The translations under genes were made by a program, and so were the position numbers. A stretch of 64,000 nt of DNA, taken from Phosphoribacter sp037045045 (GTDB taxonomy: Bacteria > Actinomycetota > Actinomycetes > Actinomycetales > Dermatophilaceae). The notes under the pieces were generated by a model. It saw nothing but the letters and a program-made list of their open reading frames with translations. It was not told the DNA's origin and searched no databases. Below, piece after piece: positions 27,977-41,462 of this stretch (the first letter of the stretch is position 1; each line of letters opens with the position of its first letter). The stretch lies in the NCBI GenBank assembly GCA_037045045.1, contig JBAOHL010000003.1, forward strand, positions 310,001 through 374,000, read 5' to 3'.

Positions 27977-28797
27977 TCGCTCGCCTCCATCTGCTCGGCC
28001 CGTGCCAGCACCTGTGGCCAACCGAGTCGACCGTCGTCTCGTGTCGACCCCCAGACTAGATACTCCCGGTTGCCAGACGCACCGCGAACCGGGCTCGGCG
28101 TCATTCCGAAGATGCCGATCCCGACGTCCTCGAGGGTGCGGCATACCGCGACGAGCGCGTCGTGTCGGTCGGCCCAGGCGCGCACCACGCCGCCCTTGCC
28201 CACCTTGCCCCGGCCCACCTCGAACTGCGGTTTGACGAGCACGACGAGGTCCGCTGAAGGTGCGAGCAGGTCGGCCACTCGGCCGAGGACGAGGGTGAGG
28301 GAAATGAAGCTCACGTCGGCGACGACGACGTCGAAGCGTCCGAGGGCCTGCGCGTCGACGGCCCGGATGTCGGTTCCTGGCCGATCGGTCACCCTCGGAT
28401 CGGCCGCCAGGACGAGGGCGAGCTGTCCATGGCCGACGTCGAGGGCGAGGACACTCTCGGCGCCGGCCTGCAGCAGCACCTGGGTAAACCCGCCCGTGCT
28501 CGCGCCCACGTCGAGGCAGCGACGCCCGGCCACCGCGATCTCGAACGCCTCCAAGGCGCCGCGGAGCTTGACGGCCCCGCGGCCGACCCAAGGATCGACA
28601 GGCCCCTCGACGTGCAGGTCGGCCCCGGCAGCCACGGGCGCGGCCGCCTTGGTCGCCGGTATGCCGTCGACGTGCACCCGGGCGGCGCGCACGAGGTCCC
28701 GGGCCTGCACGCGCGATCGGGCCAGGCCGCGTCGGACCAGGGCCTGGTCCAGGCGGGTGGTTTCGCCCCGGCCGGGTTGCTCGCTCGCGCCGCTCAC
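27973..28797 (-). CDS. tlyA: TlyA family rRNA (cytidine-2'-O)-methyltransferase
   Basis: TlyA methylates 16S and 23S rRNA cytidines; in mycobacteria its loss gives capreomycin resistance. The 274-residue protein has an N-terminal S4 RNA-binding domain (LDQALVRRGLARSRVQARDL, about residues 16-75) and an FtsJ-like SAM domain (CLDVGASTGGFTQVLLQAG). VVADVSFISLTLVLG and VLVKPQFEVGRGKVGKGGVV complete the family signatures. Its start and stop both overlap neighbours as GTGA. One of its two CGGCATAC 8-mers is read as Gly-Ile-Pro using the rare ATA codon. Confidence 0.95.
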   Translation of the reverse strand: MSGASEQPGRGETTRLDQALVRRGLARSRVQARDLVRAARVHVDGIPATKAAAPVAAGADLHVEGPVDPWVGRGAVKLRGALEAFEIAVAGRRCLDVGASTGGFTQVLLQAGAESVLALDVGHGQLALVLAADPRVTDRPGTDIRAVDAQALGRFDVVVADVSFISLTLVLGRVADLLAPSADLVVLVKPQFEVGRGKVGKGGVVRAWADRHDALVAVCRTLEDVGIGIFGMTPSPVRGASGNREYLVWGSTRDDGRLGWPQVLARAEQMEASE

Positions 28798-29102
28798 CCG
28801 GGGTCGAGGTCCCCGAGCCGATCGTTGAGGACTCGCTCCAGACGGCCGGCCGCCTCGACCTGGTCGTCGAGCGAGCCGTCCCTCGAGGCGGCCAACTCGA
28901 CCACCACGGCATCGATCGAGGCGTCGCCAGTCACCGGGACGGACCCCGGCTCCGGGGGCGGTCCCGCGCTCGGCGAACCCCCGGGAGCTGGGTCGTCGGC
29001 GGATGCGGGCAGCGAATCCCGGGACGCAGACTCGGGTCCGTCCGGGACTGCGGTATCGGGCGCCGGGTTCTCGAGGGACCCGAGCTGGTCGTCGGGGGTC
29101 AC
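28794..29102 (-). CDS. Small hypothetical protein, 102 aa
   Basis: The product begins (GTG) TPDDQLGSLENPAPDTAVPD and is acidic, proline/serine-rich and apparently disordered for about 60 residues. It ends in a short helical segment VDAVVVELAASRDGSLDDQV-like and RLERVLNDRLGDLDPG. It overlaps the genes on either side by 4 nt (GTGA), so it is translated as part of the operon between the H1-like gene and tlyA. No family is recognised. Confidence 0.6.
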   Translation of the reverse strand: MTPDDQLGSLENPAPDTAVPDGPESASRDSLPASADDPAPGGSPSAGPPPEPGSVPVTGDASIDAVVVELAASRDGSLDDQVEAAGRLERVLNDRLGDLDPG

Positions 29103-29938
29103 GGGGTCGCGGAGGAAGCTCTCTTGCCCGGCGCCTTCCTCGCGGGAGTCCGCTTGGTCACGGTGCGAGCTGCCGGCACGGACTTCGACGCGCTCGCGGC
29201 CGGTGCTGCCTTCGCCGCTGTCTTCCTGGCCGCCGGCGCCTTCGTGGCTACGGCCTTCTTGACCGCCGGCGCCTTCGTGGCTACGGCCTTCTTGACCGCG
29301 GACGACGTCGCTGCAGCCGCCTTCGTCGGGGCCGGCCTTGCCGCGGGGGCAGCCTTGGTGACCTTCGTCGTGGTCGCGGCCTTCCTCGCGGCGGCCTTTC
29401 GCGGCGTCGCTACCAGCGCCGCCGGGGCCGTGGCCCGCGGCGTCGTGGGCTTGGAAGAACGCCTCGGCCGACCCGATCCGGGAAGGTGGGAGACCACCTG
29501 TCCCCGCAGCGCATCGAGATCGGCGCCGAGCGCGCCCACCGCGGACCGGACGTTGTCGAGTTCGTTGTGCCGCACGATGTTGCCGGCCTCGACGAACTCG
29601 TGCAGTTCGCTTCGAACCATCTTGGTCAGCGACTCGGCGTCGTGTCCTAGCGCCGAAAGGCCCGAGCGGATGTTGTCGATGTCGTTGTGGCCCACGGTCT
29701 TGCCAGCCTCGACGAATTCGTGGATCTCGCTGCGGATGAGCGCAAGCAGCTTCTCGCGGTTCTCCTTCGCCGCGGAAAGCAGTTCGTCCGCGCCAGCGAA
29801 AGCTGCCTGCTCGCCGGCGTCACCGAGCCCCACCACGGACCTGAGGTTGTTGACGGCCTCAACCGCCTTGCTCAGGGTGGCTTCCCCAAGCCCGGTGGCC
29901 AACTGAACGTAGCCGCGGATGGCATCGTCGATCGCCAT
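29099..29938 (-). CDS. Histone H1-like protein with duplicated helical N-domain
   Basis: The 279-residue protein starts MAIDDAIRGYVQLATGLGEA after an excellent AGAAGAGGAGGG ribosome site. Residues 1 to about 150 are helical and contain an internal duplication of about 36 residues: IRSEIHEFVEAGKTVGHNDI followed by a second copy with SELHEFVEAGNIVRHNELDN. From about residue 165 the chain is a Lys/Ala/Pro/Thr-rich tail with KKAVATKAPA repeats, resembling eukaryotic histone H1 and bacterial Hc1/HupB tails. It probably binds nucleic acid non-specifically. The N-domain is somewhat phasin-like. Inference only; no signal peptide. Confidence 0.75.
   Translation of the reverse strand: MAIDDAIRGYVQLATGLGEATLSKAVEAVNNLRSVVGLGDAGEQAAFAGADELLSAAKENREKLLALIRSEIHEFVEAGKTVGHNDIDNIRSGLSALGHDAESLTKMVRSELHEFVEAGNIVRHNELDNVRSAVGALGADLDALRGQVVSHLPGSGRPRRSSKPTTPRATAPAALVATPRKAAARKAATTTKVTKAAPAARPAPTKAAAATSSAVKKAVATKAPAVKKAVATKAPAARKTAAKAAPAASASKSVPAARTVTKRTPARKAPGKRASSATP
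29232..29297. repeat. 33-bp tandem repeat in the H1-like tail
   Basis: Two identical 33-bp units (29232-29264, 29265-29297), each encoding an 11-residue VKKAVATKAPA-type block. The copies are nearly identical at the DNA level, which suggests recent duplication. Confidence 0.85.
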
Positions 29939-29969
29939 GGCAAACCCTCCTCTTCTCGTGAAGGCAACG

Positions 29970-31025
29970 CTACTGCCGCGCACCGCGCCGCGCATGGTCG
30001 CCGACGATGCGCGCAAGTGTGACGGCGACCTCACTGGCCGCGGCGGCACCCTCTGTGCCGTCGCGAACAGCGCACACGAGGCGGGAACCGGCACGAAGGA
30101 CTCGCCGGGCGTAATCCAGCGAATCCGGCTGCGGCGCAATGGGTTCGACCACGACCGTACCGTCAGCGCGGCATACGCGGACTCCGTCGGCAACCCAGGC
30201 CGCGCCGTCGAATGACACCTCATATGACTCGTGGAGTTCGCTCAGGTCGACCAGTGTGTAGGTCGGCGTCGCCGAGCTGGCCGCGAGGTCACCGAGCCCG
30301 TCGACGCCGGTGAGTACCCACGCCGAGTCCATGCCGGCGCGTTGCGCGCCGACAATGTCCGTGTCGAGTCGGTCGCCGATCGCCAGCGTCGTCGCCGCGC
30401 TCGTGCCGAGCACCTGTGTCGCGAGTTCGTACAGTGGGGGGAAGGGCTTGCCGACGACGGTCGGACTCGCACCGGTCGCGGTCGCCACCGCGGCGACCAG
30501 AGTCCCGTTGCCCGGGGCGATCCCCCGGTCGGTCGGCAACGTGCGATCGGTGTTTGTCGCCACCCACGTGGCGCCCTGAGCCACGGCAAACGCCGCCTCA
30601 GCGAGGTCGGCCGCGGTGACCGCCGGCCCGTACCCCTGCAGCACCGCACGGACGCCGAATGCGGCCCGAGTGACCGGTTCCAGGCCATGGGCCAGCAAGG
30701 CCTCCGGCACCCCCGGCCCGCCGATGGCTAGGACGCACGCGCCCGCGTCGAGCTCCTTCGCGAGGAGCACGGCTCCGGCCTGCGCGCTCGTCACGACATC
30801 GCTCGACGTCACGGTGATGCCGAGCGCACCGAGCTGCGCCGCGACGATGGCCGAGGTGCGCGAGGCGTTGTTCGTCGCGTAAACGACGGGGCGGGTCTCG
30901 CGCGCCCGGACCAGCGCCGCGACGGCGTCCGGTACCGGCTCCGGACCGCGGTACACGACGCCGTCGAGATCACAGACGATGCCGTCGTAGGAGTCGAGCA
31001 GGGTATGCCGCCTTGCAGCCGTCAC
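29970..31025 (-). CDS. HAD superfamily phosphatase (subclass IIA, NagD-like)
   Basis: The 351-residue protein starts (GTG) TAARRHTLLDSYDGIVCDLDGVVYRG with the nucleophile motif DxD (CDLDG). YATNNASRTSA and the IGDRLDTDIVGAQRAGMDSAW motif complete the HAD core, with the C2 cap between. Members dephosphorylate small sugar or glycerol phosphates; the exact substrate is not determinable here. It has an extra C-terminal domain of about 90 residues after the HAD core. It is coupled to the TPR gene upstream (GTGA) and lies 31 bp before the H1-like gene. Confidence 0.88.
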   Translation of the reverse strand: MTAARRHTLLDSYDGIVCDLDGVVYRGPEPVPDAVAALVRARETRPVVYATNNASRTSAIVAAQLGALGITVTSSDVVTSAQAGAVLLAKELDAGACVLAIGGPGVPEALLAHGLEPVTRAAFGVRAVLQGYGPAVTAADLAEAAFAVAQGATWVATNTDRTLPTDRGIAPGNGTLVAAVATATGASPTVVGKPFPPLYELATQVLGTSAATTLAIGDRLDTDIVGAQRAGMDSAWVLTGVDGLGDLAASSATPTYTLVDLSELHESYEVSFDGAAWVADGVRVCRADGTVVVEPIAPQPDSLDYARRVLRAGSRLVCAVRDGTEGAAAASEVAVTLARIVGDHARRGARQ

Positions 31026-32563
31026 GACTGACTCGGCGCGGCAGTGCCGTCTAGGCGACTGTCGGGGCTAGCCACCAGCTCGCTCGCCTCCCCGCTCGGG
31101 ACGGTCTCGACCGAAGCGACAGACGCCGGGTCCGGATCGTCGAACAGATCCTGGTACACGACTCCATCGAGCTCTTCGACCCGCTCGGCGGCGTCGGTGC
31201 TCAAGTCGTCGTCGGCCGCCGAGGCTCGGGCAAACCACTCGCGAGCCTCGTCGCGGCGACCAAGAGCGAGCAGAGCCTCCGCGTAGGCATAGCGAAGTCT
31301 CGGTGCCCAGGGCCGGCGCGCTCCCGACGTGAGTTGGGGGATTCTCAGGGCGGCCAGGGCGGCCTCGAGCTGCCCGAGGTCGCGGCGGATCCCGGACACG
31401 ACGATGGCAAGCTCGATGCGCTCGTCGGTGGGCAGGGTCCCCGCTTCGGCGCTCGAGGCGAGGTCGAGGGCACGGGCGAGTCTGCCGAGGGCCCGCTCGC
31501 AGTCGACGATGAGTGGGAGAAGGTGAGCGGACCCCGAGAGCCTGCGGGCCGTCCGAAATTCGGCCAGCGCCCGGCCGAAATCGCCCTGACGGTACGCCAA
31601 TACCCCTAGCACCTCTCGGGCCGCCGGCACACGACCCGCGCGACGGACGGCGGTCTCGGCGTGAGCCTGCGCAGCCGACGGCTCCACGTCCATGAGCCGC
31701 GCGGCCATGACCAGGTGCTGGGCAACCCCCGCCGCGTTCTCCTTGCTCAAGGTGCGAAGCTGCGCCGTCACGCTCCGGTCCAATTCCTTGCCCGTGACGT
31801 CGGGCGCGATTGCCGGCTCCGGCAGGCGGGTCCGTGTGGGGACGAGGCGACTCGAACCTGTAGAGCGGGACTCGGCGCCGGACCCGACGCCTAGCGCTCC
31901 CCTAGAGCCAGCCCGAGAAGCGTCGCGGGGGGAACCTCGCCCCGCCCGGCCTGAGCCACCTTCGCTGCGCTGACGAGCCGAAACGCCTGACCCCGCACCG
32001 CGTGGCTTGTCGAACCCGCCCGGGCCAGCACCGCGTGGCTTGTCGAACCCGCCCGGGCCAGCACCGCGTGGCTTGTCTCCGCGTCCGGCACGTACCGGGC
32101 TGGTCGCGCCCTCGGCCCGAGGTCCCCTCGCCCATCGCCCCGCACCGGGGCCGGCCGATCGTCCGGAACGCGCCGCACCAGCCTCGTCCGTCCCGGGGCG
32201 CGATGACCCGCGACCCCCACGATCCGACCTAAAGAACTGCGACGACGCCCGTGGCGCCGCACCCGTGGCCCTGGGTGAACGGTTCGCTTCGGCAGCCCCG
32301 ATCTCATCGGGGCGGGCGGACCGACCTATTCGCCCGCCGTCCGACCCGGTGGTCCCGCTCGGTCGTGCCCCATCGGGGCGCTCGGGACGCTGCGGGCCTT
32401 TGGGCCGACGCAAAGGGCCTAATCGAGCCGATCCGCCGGCTTGCCGCGGCCGGCCGGCCCCCGCCGTCCGGGGGGACTCCTCCGGTCGTCCAGTAGGGCC
32501 CCGGCGCCGGGGTGTGAACCCGTCCTCCTGGGAGCCTCCTGGAGAGCCTGCCGCACGTGCCAT
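31022..32563 (-). CDS. TPR-containing protein with long basic disordered N-terminus
   Basis: The 513-residue product has two parts. Residues 1 to about 260 are arginine-, glycine- and proline-rich with RGG-like runs and three near-identical GDKPRGAGPGGF-type repeats. Residues about 265-430 form tetratricopeptide-like helical pairs (SAAQAHAETAVRRAGRVPAA, YRQGDFGRALAEFRTARRL, YAYAEALLALGRRDEAREWF). The acidic C-terminus is probably disordered. Similar TPR proteins precede a HAD phosphatase in many actinobacteria, but no role is known. The RGG-like region suggests RNA binding, which is inference. It is the first gene downstream of the rRNA terminator on this strand. Confidence 0.7.
   Translation of the reverse strand: MARAAGSPGGSQEDGFTPRRRGPTGRPEESPRTAGAGRPRQAGGSARLGPLRRPKGPQRPERPDGARPSGTTGSDGGRIGRSARPDEIGAAEANRSPRATGAAPRASSQFFRSDRGGRGSSRPGTDEAGAARSGRSAGPGAGRWARGPRAEGATSPVRAGRGDKPRGAGPGGFDKPRGAGPGGFDKPRGAGSGVSARQRSEGGSGRAGRGSPRDASRAGSRGALGVGSGAESRSTGSSRLVPTRTRLPEPAIAPDVTGKELDRSVTAQLRTLSKENAAGVAQHLVMAARLMDVEPSAAQAHAETAVRRAGRVPAAREVLGVLAYRQGDFGRALAEFRTARRLSGSAHLLPLIVDCERALGRLARALDLASSAEAGTLPTDERIELAIVVSGIRRDLGQLEAALAALRIPQLTSGARRPWAPRLRYAYAEALLALGRRDEAREWFARASAADDDLSTDAAERVEELDGVVYQDLFDDPDPASVASVETVPSGEASELVASPDSRLDGTAAPSQS
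31995..32077. repeat. 33-bp in-frame tandem repeat (KPRGAG blocks)
   Basis: Two complete 33-bp units at 31995-32027 and 32028-32060 and a partial third (32061-32077) inside the TPR gene. Each encodes an 11-residue block containing KPRGAGPGG. Confidence 0.85.
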
Positions 32564-32631
32564 CGTGATCCCATTCTCGTATCGCCGCCACTGAGTCGTA
32601 ACCGCCTCGCCAAAAGCGGCCCCACAACACA

Positions 32632-32669
32632 GCGAGGGCCCCGCCGGATCGCTCCCGCGGGGCCCTCGC
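32632..32669 (-). terminator. Rho-independent terminator after the rRNA operon
   Basis: A perfect 13-bp inverted repeat, GCGAGGGGCCCCGC-type (arms at 32632-32644 and 32657-32669, loop 12 nt), starts 12 nt downstream of the 5S gene on the minus strand. It lacks a strong U-run after the stem, as is common in actinobacteria. The arms are fully complementary and very GC-rich. Confidence 0.85.
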
Positions 32670-32680
32670 CCGAAAATTGT

Positions 32681-32797
32681 CCGGCTGCGTCCTACTCTCC
32701 CACACCGTCACCAGTGCAGTACCATCGGCGCTGAAGGGCTTAGCTTCCGGGTTCGGAATGGAGCCGGGCGTTTCCCCTTCGCTATGACAGCCGAAAC
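32681..32797 (-). rRNA. rrf: 5S ribosomal RNA
   Basis: About 117 nt starting GTTTCGGCTGTCATAGCG on the minus strand and containing the conserved CCCGGCTCCATTCCGAACCC segment. Ends were set by comparison with typical actinobacterial 5S rRNA and are good to a few bases. It is third in the operon, about 70 bp after the 23S gene. Confidence 0.95.
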
Positions 32798-32867
32798 TCT
32801 ATGGAGATATCAATCGTTCCCGACCGCACCTCGGGAACCACACAGTGGACGCGTAGCTTCTTTGTAG

Positions 32868-37832
<4,965 letters not shown>

Positions 37833-38084
37833 TTGTGGTCCGCCAGGCCAGGCCTGACGGAAACCGTTACCCACGAAGGGTTGTTTCGCTGACTGAGCAA
37901 GAACAACTAGCTGTTGTTCATTGTCAACCAAAAGGATTTCGTGACGCCGGTTCAGACCCCCGGACAACCGGGTGGTCTTACCGACGCCGACGAGGTTATT
38001 GGCATCGATTTTTGGCACGCTGTTGAGTTCTCAAGGTTCGTTCGCACACCGCGACGAATCCAGGGGATCCGTTTTTGGGGCAAC
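37833..38084 (-). other. rRNA operon leader
   Basis: About 250 nt between the proposed transcription start and 16S. At 38012-38034 it holds the strongly conserved actinobacterial element TTGAGAACTCAACAGCGTGC, the same core as in the spacer, where the leader and spacer copies can pair or bind NusB/NusE. nusB is encoded in this window. No protein gene is visible. Confidence 0.7.
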
Positions 38085-38090
38085 CCTTCA

Positions 38091-38119
38091 AGTTTACTCG
38101 CGCCCCTCTTGGGCGTCAA
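38091..38119 (-). promoter_or_regulatory. rRNA operon promoter
   Basis: On the minus strand TTGACG (38114-38119) and TAAACT (38091-38096) are separated by exactly 17 bp, a near-consensus vegetative promoter. Transcription would start near 38084, about 250 nt before 16S. A weaker second candidate is TACAGT at 38194-38199, which lacks a good -35. The remaining 38200-38550 stretch shows no gene. Confidence 0.8.
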
Positions 38120-38591
38120 ATCCGGACCGGGTGCCTCCACAAGGGGCGTCCAGGTTGCGGTCGAGCGCGCTTGGCTGCGACGCGAGTGCTCCCACTGTAC
38201 CAGGCATTCGTCATGTCCCGGCAGGGCTGACGTTGGGCCTGACGACGTCCCAAACGCGGTTCGGGGCTGTCGGTGGGTGCGACCCTGGCGAGACCGGCCG
38301 CCGCTGTCGCGAACGTCCGTTCCTCCCGCGAGGACCGACGAGAAGCAACCGTATGCGGCGCTCCTGCGCGCTGCCAAATCGTCTCGACGCCCGGGCGTGT
38401 CGCCCAGGATTGGTCGCCCAAGGAGGCCTCGTCTGTCCGCTATCCGATTGCGGGAGAACGAAAGCCGCGGCCTCACCAGGGCGGGACGCGGGCCTGCGAG
38501 GAGGGCGATCAGGTCGGCTGTGCACACGTGGTCGGGCGGCCGGGCAATATCACCAGGTGGTCCGACCCACCCTGGTGGCCCTAGTCACCAT

Positions 38592-38708
38592 GGTGGTCCG
38601 GGCCGCCCAGGTGGTCCGAAGTGCTCAGGTGGTCCGAAGTGCTCGGCTGGTCCGAAGTGCTCAGGTGGTCCGGGCCGCTCAGGTGGTCCGAAGTGCTCAG
38701 GTGGTCCG
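38592..38708. repeat. 18-bp minisatellite spanning the tyrS stop codon
   Basis: Six and a half head-to-tail copies of an 18-bp unit, GGTGGTCCGAAGTGCTCA, with variants containing GGCCGC in place of AAGTGC. There are no spacers, so it is not a CRISPR array. The TGA of tyrS (38697-38699) lies inside the last full unit, and a degenerate copy lies near 38552-38566. Confidence 0.9.
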
Positions 38709-39959
38709 GCGGGCCGCCGCCTGAGCCTTGCGCCCGCGCCGCACGAGAGCGACCGCGCCGTGCAAGAAGTCGGCCTCGACGAGCGTCGCCTCCGGGTCCG
38801 ACACCTTGACCTTGTTGACCGATACACCGCCGTCGGCAACCAGTCGCCTGGCCGCGTTGCGCGAGTCGGCGAGCCCGGTGGACACCAGGGCGTCGATGAT
38901 GGTGGCGCCGACAGCGACGGTCCCCCCCGGCAGCTCGGCGGTGGCATCGGCGAGGGTCGCGGCATCCAGGGCCATCAGGTCGCCTCGGCCGAAGATCGCC
39001 TCCGATGCGGCCTGGACCGCTTCGGACACCTGTGCGCCGTGCACGAGGGCCGTGACGTCGGCCGCCAGTGCCCGTTGGGCCGCGCGTCGATGCGGCTCGC
39101 GCTCGACCGCCGCCTCGAGCTCGGCGACCTGTTCGCGGGTGCGGTCGGTGAGCACCTTGACCAGCGTGATGACCGACGCGTCCTCGACGTTGAGGAAGTA
39201 CTGGTAGAAGGCGTACGGGCTGGTCATGTCCGCCGACAGCCAGATCGCGTTGCCTTCGGACTTGCCGTACTTGGCCCCCGCGGAGTCCACGAGCAACGGT
39301 GTGGTCCACGCGTGCGCGGTGGCGCCGAGCACCCGGTGGATGAGGTCGACCCCGGCGGTGAGATTGCCCCACTGGTCCGAGCCGCCGGTCTGCAGCACGC
39401 AGTCGTACTCGGTGTACAGGTGCAGGAAGTCCAAGGCCTGCAGGAGTTGGTAGCTGAACTCCGTGTACGTGATGCCTTCCTGGCTCTGCAGCCGCGCCGC
39501 GACGGCCTCCTTGCGGATCATCTGGTTGACCCGGAAGTGCTTGCCGACGTCGCGTAGGAAGTCCAGCGCCGACAGCGGCTCGGTCCAGTCGAGGTTGTTG
39601 ACCAGGCGGGCGGCGTTGGGGCCCTCGAAGTCGAGGAAGGGCCGCACGAGCGCCTTGATCCGCTCGACGTTGGCGGCCGCCTCCTCCTTGGTCTTGAGCA
39701 CCCGCTCCGAGGTCGGCCGAGGGTCGCCGATGAGCCCGGTCGACCCGCCGACGAGGAAGATCACGCGGTGTCCGGCGAGCTGGAGCTTGCGCAGCAGGAC
39801 GAGCTGGACGAGGTTGCCGAAGTGCAGCGACGGCGCCGACGGGTCGAATCCGCAATACCCCGTGATCGGCCCGGCGGCGAGTGCCTCGCGCAGCGCGGAC
39901 TCGTCGGTGGTCTGTGCCACCAGCCCTCGCCACTTCAGCTCGTCGAACAGGTCGCTCAC
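38697..39959 (-). CDS. tyrS: Tyrosine--tRNA ligase
   Basis: This class I synthetase charges tRNA-Tyr. The 420-residue protein has the HIGH-equivalent PSAPSLHFGNLVQLVLL, the substrate-binding QTGGSDQWGNLTAG, the KMSKS-equivalent AKYGKSEGN, and a C-terminal S4 domain (RNAARRLVADGGVSVNKVKV). The GTG start at 39957-39959 gives an N-terminus matching the family (SDLFDELKWRGLVAQTTD). The stop lies within the 18-bp minisatellite. Genes for five synthetases (alaS, aspS, tyrS, pheST, gltX) occur in the window. Confidence 0.97.
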   Translation of the reverse strand: MSDLFDELKWRGLVAQTTDESALREALAAGPITGYCGFDPSAPSLHFGNLVQLVLLRKLQLAGHRVIFLVGGSTGLIGDPRPTSERVLKTKEEAAANVERIKALVRPFLDFEGPNAARLVNNLDWTEPLSALDFLRDVGKHFRVNQMIRKEAVAARLQSQEGITYTEFSYQLLQALDFLHLYTEYDCVLQTGGSDQWGNLTAGVDLIHRVLGATAHAWTTPLLVDSAGAKYGKSEGNAIWLSADMTSPYAFYQYFLNVEDASVITLVKVLTDRTREQVAELEAAVEREPHRRAAQRALAADVTALVHGAQVSEAVQAASEAIFGRGDLMALDAATLADATAELPGGTVAVGATIIDALVSTGLADSRNAARRLVADGGVSVNKVKVSDPEATLVEADFLHGAVALVRRGRKAQAAARRTT

Positions 39960-40158
39960 GGTGGGCCACTCCTCGAATCGGCGGGCCGGTCGCCCGCGGC
40001 GGGGACCAGCCTGCCGTATGCCGCGTGGGCCCGCGACGCGGTATCGCCACCCGGGCCGTGGTCGCACGTTCTCGGGCGTCGGCCTGGGCGCGCCGGGCGG
40101 CCAGCCGAGACGGTCGCCGCGGCTGAGGCGTTGGCCCGGGGGCCGGGCGTGACGACTG

Positions 40159-40638
40159 TTACGTCGTGGCCACCGTTGGCGTAAGGACGAGGACGGGGAT
40201 GTCGCGGTCGGTGCGCTCGGCATAGCGCGCGTAGTTCGGCCAGACCTGCAGCAGCGCGTTCCATAACTGCTCGCGTTCGGCCCCGACCGCCTCGTGCGCC
40301 ACGACGGTGGTATGCCGGCCGCGCACCTCGACGTCCGCACCTGCCGCGGCTCGCAGGTTGTGGACCCAGTCGGGGGTGCGGGCCCCGCCCCAGTTCGACC
40401 CGACGACGACCCAGCCGTCGCCCCACGGCATACCGAGCAGCGGCACCGACCGAGGCTGGCCACTGCGGCGGCCGACGACGGTGAGGGTCAGGCACGGCAG
40501 GCCGGCGACGGACAGCAGCATGACCCGGCCTCTGGTCAACCGGGAGGCCACTCGATCGACGGCGACGACGAGCGGCGACAGCTTCGGCATCCAGGGCTGC
40601 CGGCCCAACCGGATCGCCAGGCGTCGGGGAAGGCTCAC
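40159..40638 (-). CDS. Deazaflavin (F420)-dependent nitroreductase family protein
   Basis: The 159-residue protein starts (GTG) SLPRRLAIRLGRQPWMPKL and has the Ddn/DUF385 split-barrel signature VVGRRSGQPRSVPLLGMPWG, followed by WVVVGSNWGGARTPDWVHNL and the C-terminal YAERTDRDIPVLVLTP. Such proteins use F420H2 or bind related flavins to reduce quinones or other hydrophobic compounds; the specific substrate is unknown. It lies alone between tyrS and the glycosylase gene and carries two CGGCATAC 8-mers. Confidence 0.85.
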   Translation of the reverse strand: MSLPRRLAIRLGRQPWMPKLSPLVVAVDRVASRLTRGRVMLLSVAGLPCLTLTVVGRRSGQPRSVPLLGMPWGDGWVVVGSNWGGARTPDWVHNLRAAAGADVEVRGRHTTVVAHEAVGAEREQLWNALLQVWPNYARYAERTDRDIPVLVLTPTVATT

Positions 40639-40796
40639 GGACGCCAACGGTAGTGGCGCATCGGTTCCCCCGCCTGGTCGCGCACGATCCGCGACCGGCG
40701 CGAGTGGGCCACGAATCGGGTCAGGCTCCGGCGATCCGCTCCAGGACGTCCCGCAAGTCGCCTCCTCGCGGCGGCGAGGACTTGGCACTCCAACGG

Positions 40797-41462
40797 TCAC
40801 GGGGCCCGACGGCGCGCGGTGCCTGGCCGGTAGGTCGACACGGTCGGCTCGCCGTCGAGCCAGAAGCGCCACGGGTATGCCGTCGGGTCGCCCCCAGCGC
40901 CACCGACCCCGACCCTGGGCCCCCGCCGGATCGGGACCGTCGACGGCCGGGCGGGCGCCTCGACGAGCACCGGACTGTCCGGATCTGTCGTGCGGATTCC
41001 GTTGTGTTGCTTACCTAATCCCAGAGCCACGGTGAGCCGAGCCGGACCGCGCGCGAGGTCCCGGTCGGCCAGGGGGCGTCGTCTGGGCACGAGGCCAGCG
41101 CACGCAGATGCACTGCCCGCGCCGCCTCGTCGCTCGCGGGCCACCTCGATCCCGGCGACCACCTCGCCGGCCCGCAGCAGGACCGCCGACGCGACCCCCT
41201 TAGGCCCGCACACGAGGTTGGCGCACCAGTGCATCCCGTAGGTGAAGTAGACGTAGAGCCCGCCGGGCGGGCCGAACATCACCGCCGTGCGCGGGGTGCG
41301 CCCACGGAAGGCGTGCGACCCGGGATCTCCCTCGCCGGCATACGCCTCCACCTCGGTGAGGCGCACCGCGACCCCGCCAACCCGGACGATCGCCCCGAGC
41401 AGGTCGGGAGCCACCTGCAGGACCGGCCGATCGAAGAACCCTTCGTCGAGCCGGAGGGTCAC
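40797..41462 (-). CDS. 3-methyladenine DNA glycosylase (AAG/MPG family)
   Basis: Excises alkylated purines from DNA as a monofunctional glycosylase. The 221-residue protein has the AAG-family RLTEVEAYAGEGDPGSHAFRG segment (with the catalytic Glu in TEVEAY), RTAVMFGPPGGLYVYFTYGM and HWCANLVCGPKGVASAVLLR. The DNA-intercalating Tyr is in GLYVYFTYG. Its GTG start overlaps the argH stop, so it is the last gene of the arginine cluster, as in many actinobacteria. Confidence 0.93.
   Translation of the reverse strand: MTLRLDEGFFDRPVLQVAPDLLGAIVRVGGVAVRLTEVEAYAGEGDPGSHAFRGRTPRTAVMFGPPGGLYVYFTYGMHWCANLVCGPKGVASAVLLRAGEVVAGIEVARERRGGAGSASACAGLVPRRRPLADRDLARGPARLTVALGLGKQHNGIRTTDPDSPVLVEAPARPSTVPIRRGPRVGVGGAGGDPTAYPWRFWLDGEPTVSTYRPGTARRRAP

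Noticed and set aside
37952..38527. Minus-strand open frame of about 190 codons between the rRNA promoter and tyrS
   Set aside because: It crosses the rRNA promoter and leader, has no ribosome site or recognisable family features, and its composition is that of untranslated GC-rich DNA.
38592..38708. CRISPR-like array of short regular repeats
   Set aside because: The 18-bp units are head-to-tail without unique spacers, and no cas genes are present.
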